DNA of 64,000 nucleotides from Jiella sonneratiae (GTDB lineage: Bacteria > Pseudomonadota > Alphaproteobacteria > Rhizobiales > Rhizobiaceae): the NCBI RefSeq assembly GCF_017353515.1, contig NZ_JAFMPY010000024.1, forward strand, positions 1-64,000, read 5' to 3'. The position numbers and the translations under genes are program-made. Below are positions 1 through 8,604 of the stretch, one piece after another. Positions within the stretch are counted from its first letter, which is position 1, and every line of letters starts with the position of its first letter. A model generated the notes under the pieces. It worked only from the letters and a program-made list of their open reading frames with translations, did not search any database and was not told where the DNA came from.

Positions 1-54
1 CAGATGCGGTTCGATGATCTCCCATTCCTGGTCGCTCAGTTCGTGACGGCGCAT
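1..54 (-). CDS. IS5-family transposase, N-terminal fragment at window edge
   Basis: The first 18 codons read MRRHELSDQEWEIIEPHL, the characteristic N-terminus of IS5-family (DDE) transposases. The ATG is the complement of 52-54 and the frame stays open to the left edge, so the rest of the gene lies outside the window. A purine-rich AAAGGAGATT stretch stands directly upstream and would serve as ribosome binding site. The element end should lie between here and the gene beginning at 179, but I could not recognise the terminal inverted repeat. Whether the full transposase is intact cannot be judged. Confidence 0.8.
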   Translation of the reverse strand, partial: MRRHELSDQEWEIIEPHL

Positions 55-56
55 GG

Positions 57-79
57 CAATCTCCTTTCAAAGGAGATTG
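57..79. repeat. 23-bp perfect palindrome over the transposase ribosome binding site
   Basis: CAATCTCCTTT and AAAGGAGATTG flank a central C at 68, so the Shine-Dalgarno-like AAAGGAG is present on both strands. In the transposase mRNA the site would be held in a hairpin. Many insertion elements limit transposase translation this way; that role here is inference. Confidence 0.6.
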
Positions 80-178
80 AATCAAATCAACCACCGAACG
101 TGAACCCGGTTATGGGGATGCGACCTAGGCTGCCGTCGACAATATCCCGCAGCGGTAGTTACAGAGGAACCGGCCAGC

Positions 179-691
179 ATGACAGCCATCAGCCGCCGTT
201 CGGCACTTTTCGCCATTGCGGCGTCGGCGCTCGGGCCGATCGGTTCGGCCGCCGCCAGGGCGGGCGACATCGACGATCCCGCAACCGACGTCCTCTCGGT
301 GAGCGACGCTTCCGGCCGCAGCGCGCATTACAGCCGGCAGGACCTCGCCGCGCTGAAGCAGACCCGCTTCGAGACCAAAGCCCCCTGGATCGAGGAGCCG
401 GCGGTCGTCGAAGGGCCGTCGGTCGCCGAGCTGCTGCGCGCCTTCGCCCCCCGCGCCTCCTACGAGGCGATCGCCATCACGGCGCTCGACGACTATCTCG
501 TCAAGGCCGACGTCGCGCAGATCGTCGCCGACGACGCCGTCCTCGCCATCCGCCAGGGCGGGGCCTTCCTGCCGGTGTCGAAGAAGGGTCCGGCCTTTCT
601 GATCTTCCCCTTCGACGACCGGCCCGATCTCGCCGACAAGCCGCATTTCGGCCTGTGCATCTGGCAGATCGCGCGGATCACCCTCTCATGA
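179..691 (+). CDS. exported molybdopterin-oxidoreductase-like protein (170 aa)
   Basis: The protein starts with a signal sequence carrying a twin-arginine-like SRRSALF motif (residues 5-11), a hydrophobic stretch and an AxA-type cleavage region near residue 28. The rest resembles the short sulfite-oxidase-like (oxidoreductase molybdopterin-binding) family: PSVAELLRAF, then a DDY segment and a 'GGAFLPVSKKGPAFLIFP' segment equivalent to the family's glycine-rich loop and GP..P motif. At about 140 mature residues it is much shorter than catalytic sulfite oxidases and shows no molybdenum-ligating cysteine, so it may be a sensory or non-catalytic version. Its stop overlaps the start of the diguanylate cyclase (ATGA), which implies a two-gene operon in which it could act as a periplasmic input module. 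Confidence 0.75.
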   Translation: MTAISRRSALFAIAASALGPIGSAAARAGDIDDPATDVLSVSDASGRSAHYSRQDLAALKQTRFETKAPWIEEPAVVEGPSVAELLRAFAPRASYEAIAITALDDYLVKADVAQIVADDAVLAIRQGGAFLPVSKKGPAFLIFPFDDRPDLADKPHFGLCIWQIARITLS

Positions 692-1872
692 TCCGGCGAT
701 GGTGGTCGGCGATCAGAGGCCTCGATCGCTTCACCCGGATCCTTTTGTTCGCCACCTGCGCCCTCGCCGGGATCGCGATCGTCACGAGCATCGAGATCCA
801 GAGCACGCAGAGGGAGATCGCCGACATCTCCAACTACAATCTCTCCTATGTCTATGCGCGCAACCAGGTCGAGATCCTGAGGCTTCGGGCGGCGATCGGC
901 GACGCGATGCTGGAGGGAGGCAACCCTGCCGCGGCAAGGCTGAGATGGGCCATCGTCAAGGGCCGGGTCTCGACGATCCCGGCCGCCTACGGCCCGGTCG
1001 CGGTTCCCGAGGCGGCGGCGGCCCGCCGCCATCTGGAAGAGACCCTCGACTCCATCGCGCCGCTGCTCGCCTCGCTCCAGGATCCGGGGACCGGCGCCAG
1101 GGCGCTTCGCCGGCTCGACGCGCTGGCCGACGAATTCACCCGCCTGACCGCCCTCACCAACGTCCGCCAGTCGAGCCTCACCGAGCGGGAGCAGGCGCTC
1201 CTCGCCGCGACGATGACCTGGCTGAGCGCCAGCATCCTCGCCTTGTGCTGCATCGGGCTGGCGCTTCTCGCCCTGGTGTTTCGCCAGAAGCGGCACCTGA
1301 AGGAGATGGCGGCGACCGACGTCCTGACCGGCCTGCCGAACCGGGTGGCGATCAACGCCTGGAGACCGGTGAACGCACGGTCGGTGGCGGTCGCCCTGGC
1401 GGTGATCGACGTCGACCGGTTCAAGGAGGTCAACGACACGCTCGGTCATGCGAGCGGCGACGATCTCCTGCGCCGACTGGGAAGCGTCCTGCGCGAAGAG
1501 GCGGGCGGAGACGCGCTGGCGGTCCGCCTCGGCGGCGACGAGTTCGTGGTGATCTTCACCGGCGCCGACGCCTGGAAAAGGGTCGAAGGCCGCACCGCAG
1601 CGATCGAGGCCGGCTTCCGTACGGCATGCAAAGATACCGAATTCGCCTGGGCGACGCTCAGCATCGGCATGGCCCTCGGCCAGGCGGCGACGCCCGCCGA
1701 CCTCGAAGCCCTGATAACCCAGGCCGACGGCGCGATGTATGCCGCCAAACGCGGCGGCCGGCAGTCACGCGGCGCCGTGGCCGCGCGAGAGGCGGACGCG
1801 GCGAAGGCGCCGCTGGCGCCGGAGATCGATCCGTCCCTCAACGGCGGCGCGCTGGTGCGGCGCACCGGCTGA
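688..1872 (+). CDS. membrane-bound diguanylate cyclase (GGDEF)
   Basis: Predicted to make cyclic di-GMP from two GTP at the inner membrane. The 394-residue protein has one transmembrane helix near residues 18-38, a periplasmic segment of about 135 residues, a second helix near 175-197 and a C-terminal GGDEF domain. The catalytic motif RLGGDEF is intact (GGDEF at 282-286) and the upstream LTGLPNR and DVDRFKEVND segments are typical. The position of the inhibitory RxxD site holds GGDA, so product inhibition through a canonical I-site is not expected. The ATG overlaps the stop of the preceding exported protein by four bases. It converges on ureC. Confidence 0.9.
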   Translation: MIRRWWSAIRGLDRFTRILLFATCALAGIAIVTSIEIQSTQREIADISNYNLSYVYARNQVEILRLRAAIGDAMLEGGNPAAARLRWAIVKGRVSTIPAAYGPVAVPEAAAARRHLEETLDSIAPLLASLQDPGTGARALRRLDALADEFTRLTALTNVRQSSLTEREQALLAATMTWLSASILALCCIGLALLALVFRQKRHLKEMAATDVLTGLPNRVAINAWRPVNARSVAVALAVIDVDRFKEVNDTLGHASGDDLLRRLGSVLREEAGGDALAVRLGGDEFVVIFTGADAWKRVEGRTAAIEAGFRTACKDTEFAWATLSIGMALGQAATPADLEALITQADGAMYAAKRGGRQSRGAVAAREADAAKAPLAPEIDPSLNGGALVRRTG

Positions 1873-1956
1873 GGCGCGCCGGGGCCGCGTGTGACGCCCG
1901 CTGCTGCCGCGCGGCACGGCGAGTGACGCCTTCCGGCCGGGCGGCGCGCTTCAGGA

Positions 1957-3675
<1,719 letters not shown>

Positions 3676-3850
3676 CTCTCTGGTTCGGGCGGAAAGCCGG
3701 CAGGGCGATCATGACGCAGTGCGATGACACGCCGCAAGAGCCGCACCATATGTCGACGTGGAAGAGCCGCTGTCTTCAGGCCGCCGAATGGCCGCTTGAG
3801 GCGTGCGGCCGGCGAAAGCGGCGGCTACGGGCGATCAGGAGGACGACGAC

Positions 3851-4270
3851 ATGCGGGCTCTCGCCATCCAGGCCGCCATCGCCGCCGCAGCGCTCGGCGC
3901 CGTGCCGGCGGTGTCCCAGCCCTTCGACCCGGGCCCGCAGGTCTTCGTGCCCGGCCAGTCGATGGCGGGCGCGCGGATCGGCGGGGCGCCGCCGCGGCCG
4001 AACGTCGGCATTCCGAACGCCAAAATTCATGGCGACACCGTCGAGGAGCGGGCCTATGGCCGTCCCTATGACGACAGCTATCTCAGGCCGAAGATCCCAA
4101 AGGGAACGCCGGGCATCGAGGAGACCGAAAGGCGGGCGACCGAGGGCAGCGGCCGGCTCGACGACGTCAATGCGGGCAGCTTCGCCCGGGAGGGACCGGC
4201 TGCAATCGGATCGAGCGCGGTGACGCGCGGCCGGTCGAAGAAGTCGCACCGGGCGATCATCCGCCGCTGA
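3851..4270 (+). CDS. small secreted protein of unknown function (139 aa)
   Basis: I do not recognise the family. The ATG at 3851 is chosen because AGGAGG lies at 3837-3842 and because the N-terminus then forms a clean Sec signal peptide (MRALAIQAAIAAAALGAVPAVS). The mature part is rich in Pro, Gly, Arg and acidic residues, with segments such as RPNVGIPNAKIHGDTVEE and RPKIPKGTPGIEETER, no cysteines and no clear repeat. An in-frame upstream start at 3803 would bury the signal peptide. It lies between ureC and ureB but on the opposite strand. Confidence 0.6.
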   Translation: MRALAIQAAIAAAALGAVPAVSQPFDPGPQVFVPGQSMAGARIGGAPPRPNVGIPNAKIHGDTVEERAYGRPYDDSYLRPKIPKGTPGIEETERRATEGSGRLDDVNAGSFAREGPAAIGSSAVTRGRSKKSHRAIIRR

Positions 4271-4470
4271 CTCCCAGGGCGCCCTCCCCGCGGCAGACGC
4301 AACGGCGCAGCCGTTCCCGCGACAGGCAAAACGCGGTCTGCACTCCGGAAGCCGACGGCCATCCGGGCGCCGATACCCCCTGTGGAAAATCCGGCGTGAC
4401 GACCCAGATCAATCAGGCGGACCTTTTGTGTCCCACGGCGCCACGGCGCCTTCCGCCATGGAGAATCCTC

Positions 4471-4863
4471 ATGCGTGTTCTTTCCGCCGCGTTGCTCTGC
4501 GCCGCCTCGCTCGCCGCCGCGATGCCGGCTGCGGCACAACAGGCCGGGGCGATCGGTGGCGGCGTTCAGACCGGCAACACCGCCTCGCCCAGCGCGACGC
4601 AGATGCAGGCGACCGAGGGTGCCTCGACGATCAACAGCACCAATGTCGACGCGCTGGCGAGGTCCGGCAATGTCGGAACGAGCGCGGCGGATTCGCTGGG
4701 CGGTTCCAGCGATCCGCTAAACGCGAACTATTCGGCGCAGCTTTCGCCGGGCCCGGTGGCAGCGCCGCGGCTGCCCACCCCGAAGGTCGGCATCGATCTC
4801 GATGCGATCCGCCACGGCCTCGCGGCGGCGCCGAGCGCGACGCCGAATTCCGCCGGCGACTGA
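4471..4863 (+). CDS. small secreted protein of unknown function (130 aa)
   Basis: Begins with a convincing Sec signal peptide (MRVLSAALLCAASLAAAMPAAAQ), preceded by GGAGA at a usable distance. The mature protein is Ser/Ala/Thr/Asn-rich (GNTASPSATQMQATEGAS, STNVDALARSGN) and ends in an Ala/Pro-rich tail, suggesting a periplasmic or surface protein without an enzymatic fold. Same strand as the secreted gene about 200 bases upstream, so both may be transcribed together. It converges on ureB with a 32-base gap. No family recognised. Confidence 0.6.
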   Translation: MRVLSAALLCAASLAAAMPAAAQQAGAIGGGVQTGNTASPSATQMQATEGASTINSTNVDALARSGNVGTSAADSLGGSSDPLNANYSAQLSPGPVAAPRLPTPKVGIDLDAIRHGLAAAPSATPNSAGD

Positions 4864-4895
4864 TACCGACTGACATCGGCGGGCGGCGCGCGCGA

Positions 4896-5201
4896 TCAGA
4901 GCGCGCCCATCACCTTCGCATTGAAGCCGAAGACCTTGCGGTCGCCGCGCAGCGGCACCAGCGACACTTCGCGGGTCTGTCCCGGCTCGAAGCGGACGGC
5001 GGTTCCGGCCGCGATGTCGAGGCGCATGCCCCGCGCCGTCTCGCGGTCGAAGGCGAGAGCCGGATTGGTCTCGGCGAAATGATAGTGGCTGCCCACCTGT
5101 ATCGGCCGATCACCGGTGTTGCTGACGGTGAGCGTCACGGCGGTCTGCCCCTCGTTCAGGGTCAGTTCGCCGTCTCTGGTGACGATTTCGCCCGGGATCA
5201 T
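4896..5201 (-). CDS. ureB: urease subunit beta
   Basis: Structural subunit of urease. The 101 residues fit the usual length. [19 protein letters not shown] at the start and [24 protein letters not shown] in the middle are diagnostic, and the [10 protein letters not shown] segment near the end is intact. It follows ureJ on the same strand with a 145-base gap. No ureA (gamma subunit) is found next to it, which is unusual because ureA normally lies immediately upstream in this order. Confidence 0.96.
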   Translation of the reverse strand: MIPGEIVTRDGELTLNEGQTAVTLTVSNTGDRPIQVGSHYHFAETNPALAFDRETARGMRLDIAAGTAVRFEPGQTREVSLVPLRGDRKVFGFNAKVMGAL

Positions 5202-5294
5202 GCGCGATGTTCCTTCGAGGGGACGGCCGAAGCCGCAGGCAGACGGTCAGTCGCGGTCCGGCGGCGCGATCGGCGCCACCGGAGCGCCGGGGCC

Positions 5295-5318
5295 GGAGCC
5301 GGAGCCGGAGCCGGAGCC
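5295..5318. repeat. hexanucleotide tandem repeat between ureJ and ureB
   Basis: Four perfect copies of GGAGCC (GGCTCC on the urease sense strand) stand in the 145-base gap between the ureJ stop and the ureB start. It is non-coding in the urease direction. Copy number could vary by slippage; any effect on ureB expression is speculative. Confidence 0.75.
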
Positions 5319-5346
5319 GACAGGGCGGCCCCGCCCGGCCTTTCCG

Positions 5347-5922
5347 TCAGGAGACGAAGAGCGCCAGGCCGGTGGCGACGCCGACGAGCCCGGCGGCCCT
5401 GATCGCCACGGGCTGGGCATGGCGCACCGCCACCGAGCCGATCCAGACGCCGGCACCGTGCAGGACGGCCGTCGCCGCGGCGAAGCCGCAGGCATAGGAA
5501 AGCGCGCCGGCGGTGCCGAGCTCGGAGCCGTGGGCGTGACCGTGGAAGATGGCGAAGATGCCGACGATCGCCGCGGCACCCATGGCCGGGACCCGGACCG
5601 CGAGAGCGACGAGCAGCCCGATGGCGACCACCGAGGCGAGGACCGTCGGCTCGACGAAGGGCAGCGCGACGCCGGCCATGGCAAGGCCGAAGCCGACGAG
5701 CATCATCACCACGAAGGCGGCGGGGATGGCGAAACGGGCGGTCCTGCCGAAGGTCGCCGCCCAGACGCCGACGAGGACCATCACCGCGATGTGGTCGAGG
5801 CCGGTGAGCGGATGCGAGACGCCGGCGAGCAGCGAGCCGTGCTCGGCCGGATTGAGATGGGCGAAGGCCGGCAGCGGCGTCGCGAGAAGCGCTGCGGCGG
5901 CAAGAAGCGTGCGTTTCGGCAT
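5347..5922 (-). CDS. ureJ: HupE/UreJ family nickel permease-like membrane protein
   Basis: 191 residues with a cleavable-looking signal (MPKRTLLAAAALLATPLPAFA), then HLNPAEHGSLLAGVSHPLTGLDHIAVMVLVGVWAA split over the first helices. The conserved HPLTGLDH motif and a later FHGHAHGSE segment are the histidine-rich signatures of HupE/UreJ, thought to take up nickel for urease or hydrogenase. About six to seven membrane helices follow. The ATG at 5922 gives the clean signal peptide; a longer upstream frame adds only arginine-rich sequence. It is the first gene of the local urease set, upstream of ureB. Confidence 0.92.
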   Translation of the reverse strand: MPKRTLLAAAALLATPLPAFAHLNPAEHGSLLAGVSHPLTGLDHIAVMVLVGVWAATFGRTARFAIPAAFVVMMLVGFGLAMAGVALPFVEPTVLASVVAIGLLVALAVRVPAMGAAAIVGIFAIFHGHAHGSELGTAGALSYACGFAAATAVLHGAGVWIGSVAVRHAQPVAIRAAGLVGVATGLALFVS

Positions 5923-6319
5923 GTTGTCCCTCGGATTTCGGTCGACCGGCGCCCCGGATTGGGTCGCGCCCCAGCCGTCGATTGATGGTCGGGCGATCGG
6001 CGCTGCCGATCGTCGATGGCAGGACGCGCCGCTGCGGCGGCGCCCTGGCCGGGGATGATGTTGGCGCGGAAGCCGCCTGTCAAAGGCTTTTTCGCAGATG
6101 CACAGGCTTCGTTCACCCTCAGCGTCGAAAGCCGCCACGTCTCGGCCTTCCACTCGCCTTTCGGAAGTTTCGGGCATCGCCTCGGGCCGGTCCGGCAACC
6201 ACTTCCTCACGAATTCGTTCTATTGAACGTGATCTGCCGAAACGGCAGAATTCAAGGGGAAAGCCAAGCGTCGGCGTCTAGGATCGAGGCAGCTTCCCAC
6301 GACAGGTTGGAGCCATACC
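5923..6319. other. 397-base intergenic region upstream of ureJ
   Basis: No convincing gene on either strand. Two small inverted repeats stand before the plus-strand gene at 6320: CGTTC-TATT-GAACG at 6216-6229 and CTGCCG-AAA-CGGCAG at 6234-6248. They may be operator half-sites or a small hairpin. The ureJ promoter should also lie here, but I see no clear -35/-10 pair. Confidence 0.45.
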
Positions 6320-6610
6320 ATGAGCCGTCGCACCATTCGCGGCCTCATAGCCGTTGCCGTCTTGGCCGTGATCGCCGTCGGTGCGCGCCCCGCCGGGGCG
6401 CCGCAACCCCTCATCGTTCGCGTCGTGACCATGGGAGACCATACGGGTCCGGCGTTCTATTCTCTCATCGAACAGGGTTACCGCTTCATCGACGGCAACG
6501 CCGCAGCGGATACCGACCGCTTCATGACAGGCGCCGTAAGGGAAGCGTCCGCCGCGACGGCGGCGGCGGCACTCGTGACGGCCGACGCCCGGGGCCGCCC
6601 GGCGCGCTGA
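6320..6610 (+). CDS. small exported protein of unknown function (96 aa)
   Basis: The start gives a basic N-terminus and a hydrophobic segment (RGLIAVAVLAVIAVGARPAGA) that could be a signal peptide or membrane anchor, preceded by GGAG. The rest (MGDHTGPAFYSLIEQGYRFIDG) is compact and does not match a family I know; the C-terminus is Ala-rich and low in complexity. It converges on the aminotransferase. It could be spurious, but the signal sequence and the ribosome binding site favour a real gene. Confidence 0.45.
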   Translation: MSRRTIRGLIAVAVLAVIAVGARPAGAPQPLIVRVVTMGDHTGPAFYSLIEQGYRFIDGNAAADTDRFMTGAVREASAATAAAALVTADARGRPAR

Positions 6611-6643
6611 CCCCCCGCTGCCCCGTCGGCCCCTGCACACCTG

Positions 6644-8008
6644 TCAGAGCGTTGCCTGCAGCTGGTCGAGCCCCTTGCGCGTCGCCTCGACGATCGTGTC
6701 GACATGCTCCCGCTCGACGATCAGCGGCGGGCAGAAGGCGAGAGCGTCGCCGATGGCGCGCGAGATGACGCCGTTTTTCTGGATCAGGCCGAAGGCGGCC
6801 GCCGCCATCGATCCCGGCGGCTGCATCGCGACCTTGGCGGCCTTGTCGGTGACGAGCTCGACCGCCGCGATCAGGCCGACGCCCCGGACTTCGCCGACCA
6901 GCGGATGGTCCTGGAGCGAGCCAAGCGCTTCCTGGAAATAGGGAGCGATCTCGGCGGCATGCTCGACGAGGCGCTTTTCTTCGATGATCGCGAGATTTTC
7001 CAGCGCGACGGCCGCCGCGACCGGATGGCCGGAAGCCGTATAGCCGTGGCCGAAGGTGCCGATCTCCGACGACTGTTCGGCGACCGGTGCATAGACCCGC
7101 TCGTTGATCAGCAGGGCCGAGATCGGCAGATACGACGAGGACAGCGCCTTCGAGAGGGTCATGATGTCCGGCTCGATGCCGTAGGTCTCGCAGCCGAACA
7201 TCCGCCCGGTGCGGCCGAAGCCGCAGATCACCTCGTCGGCGACGAGGAGGACGTCGTGCTTCTTCAGGACGGCCTGGATCTTCTGCCAGTAGCCGCGCGG
7301 CGGCACGATGACGCCGCCCGCCCCCATCACCGGCTCGCCGATGAAGGCGGCAACGGTGTCGGGGCCCTCGGCCTCGATCAGCGCGTCGAGATCCTCGGCG
7401 CAGCGGGTGGCGAAATCCTCCTCGCTCTCGCCCGGCCGGCCCTCGCGCCAGTGGTGCGGACAGGTGGTGTGGAGGACGCCCTCCATCGGCAGGTCGAAGG
7501 CGCGATGGTTGTTGGGCAGCCCCGTAAGGCTCGCCGAGGCCAGCGTCACGCCGTGATAGCCCTTGATGCGGCTGATGATCTTCTTCTTGCGCGGCTGGCC
7601 GAGCGCGTTCGAGCGATAGCGCACGAGCTTGACCATCGTGTCGTTGGCCTCGGAGCCGGAATTGGTGAAATAGGCCTTCGACATCGGCACCGGCGCCATG
7701 GCGACCAGCTTCTCGGCAAGCTCGATCGCCGGGGTGTGCGACTTGTGGGTGAAGGTGTGGTAGAAGTTCAGCTTCTGCATCTGGCGGGCCGCCGCTTCCG
7801 CGAGGCGCTTCTCGCCGAAGCCGACGGCCACCGACCAAAGCCCGGCCATCGCCTCGATGTAGCGGTTGCCGTCGGTGTCGGTGACGTGCATCCCCTCGCC
7901 GCTCTCGATGACGATCGGGCCGATCTCCTCGTGGCGGCGGGCATTGGTGTAGCTGTGGAGATGATAGGCGACGTCGCGCGCCTCGATCGAGTTCGGATTG
8001 AGGGTCAT
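6644..8008 (-). CDS. class III aminotransferase
   Basis: PLP-dependent fold-type I enzyme of 454 residues. Family signatures are present: the FTNSGSEANDTMVKL cofactor-binding segment, RIKGYHG, PVMGAGGVIVPP, the aspartate in LLVADEVICGFGRTG, and the Schiff-base lysine in TLSKALSSSYLP (about residue 287). The sequence is closest in feel to the omega-amino-acid/pyruvate and putrescine-type enzymes of Rhizobiales. The amino donor cannot be read from sequence; beta-alanine, taurine or a polyamine are candidates. It is apparently monocistronic, and its upstream flank is filled with dispersed repeats. Confidence 0.9.
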   Translation of the reverse strand: MTLNPNSIEARDVAYHLHSYTNARRHEEIGPIVIESGEGMHVTDTDGNRYIEAMAGLWSVAVGFGEKRLAEAAARQMQKLNFYHTFTHKSHTPAIELAEKLVAMAPVPMSKAYFTNSGSEANDTMVKLVRYRSNALGQPRKKKIISRIKGYHGVTLASASLTGLPNNHRAFDLPMEGVLHTTCPHHWREGRPGESEEDFATRCAEDLDALIEAEGPDTVAAFIGEPVMGAGGVIVPPRGYWQKIQAVLKKHDVLLVADEVICGFGRTGRMFGCETYGIEPDIMTLSKALSSSYLPISALLINERVYAPVAEQSSEIGTFGHGYTASGHPVAAAVALENLAIIEEKRLVEHAAEIAPYFQEALGSLQDHPLVGEVRGVGLIAAVELVTDKAAKVAMQPPGSMAAAAFGLIQKNGVISRAIGDALAFCPPLIVEREHVDTIVEATRKGLDQLQATL

Positions 8009-8106
8009 GGCGGACTCCAGGGGAAAACCACCTCCGACCTACAGCATCGGCCCGAAAATCGAAACGGGTTTCGGGCGGCCCCCTCGTCGAGCCCCGGGGT
8101 TTCGGT

Positions 8107-8180
8107 CCGACCGTGCAGCGCCCCTCGCCCTTCGAGGCTCGCTACGCTCGCACCTCAGGATGAGGGGCGACGGAGAGGCC
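8107..8180. repeat. dispersed palindromic repeat, family B, copy 1
   Basis: A 74-base unit that recurs at 8227-8300, exactly 120 bases later, with a few mismatches. Its core is CCCCTCG...CGAGG followed by GCTCGC..GCTCGCACCTCAGG and ATGAGGGG, so the ends pair with each other. It lies outside any gene, 5' of the aminotransferase. This kind of repeat is familiar from Rhizobiales genomes. Confidence 0.75.
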
Positions 8181-8226
8181 GCTCTCCGTCCTGCCCATGG
8201 CAGTTGAGTCAGCCGGCAAAGACGAG

Positions 8227-8300
8227 CCGACCGTGCAGCGCCCCTCGTCCTCCGAGGCTCGCTGCGCTCGCACCTCAGGATGAGGGGTGTCGGAGAAGCC
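8227..8300. repeat. dispersed palindromic repeat, family B, copy 2
   Basis: Second copy in the same orientation as 8107-8180, at a 120-base period. A degenerate inverted relative (CCTCATCCTGAG...) sits at about 8369-8425. The whole 8009-8604 gap (596 bases) consists largely of these units and the family A repeat, and I see no gene in it. Confidence 0.75.
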
Positions 8301-8485
8301 GCGTCGAATCCCGCCGATCGGTGTGCTTCGGCCGCGCGGGTCGGAGGCAGGTCGCGGCGTCCGGAGTCCCTCATCCTGAGCTGCGCGCCGAGCGCCGCGA
8401 GGCAAGTCTCGGACCGCGAGGGACTTCGAACGATCCAGTCCTGCCCGAACCCGAAACGCGGGCCGCCGAAGCGCCCGCCTCCAGA

Positions 8486-8583
8486 GCATGATCCCGAAAG
8501 GTGGGAACCGGTTTTCGGAAGAGATCATACGGAAACGGGACGATGGAGCGCGAGGATGAGCGAAGCTCATGTCATCCCACTCT
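8486..8583 (-). repeat. dispersed repeat, family A, copy 1 (inverted)
   Basis: Contains the core GCATGATCCCGAAA...GGTTTTCGG...GATCAT, a stem-loop of about 45 bases (8486-8530), followed by a second small palindrome GATGAGC-GAA-GCTCAT. Related copies stand at 16085-16180, 35479-35579 and 53085-53180. All four are intergenic. Confidence 0.75.
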
Positions 8584-8604
8584 AAAGACGCCGCAGCGGT
8601 CGCC

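Noticed and set aside
8107-8300. Regular 120-bp spaced repeats as a possible CRISPR array
   Set aside because: Only two full units of 74 bases with internal palindromes and a similar spacer; the size and number do not fit CRISPR and no cas gene is present.
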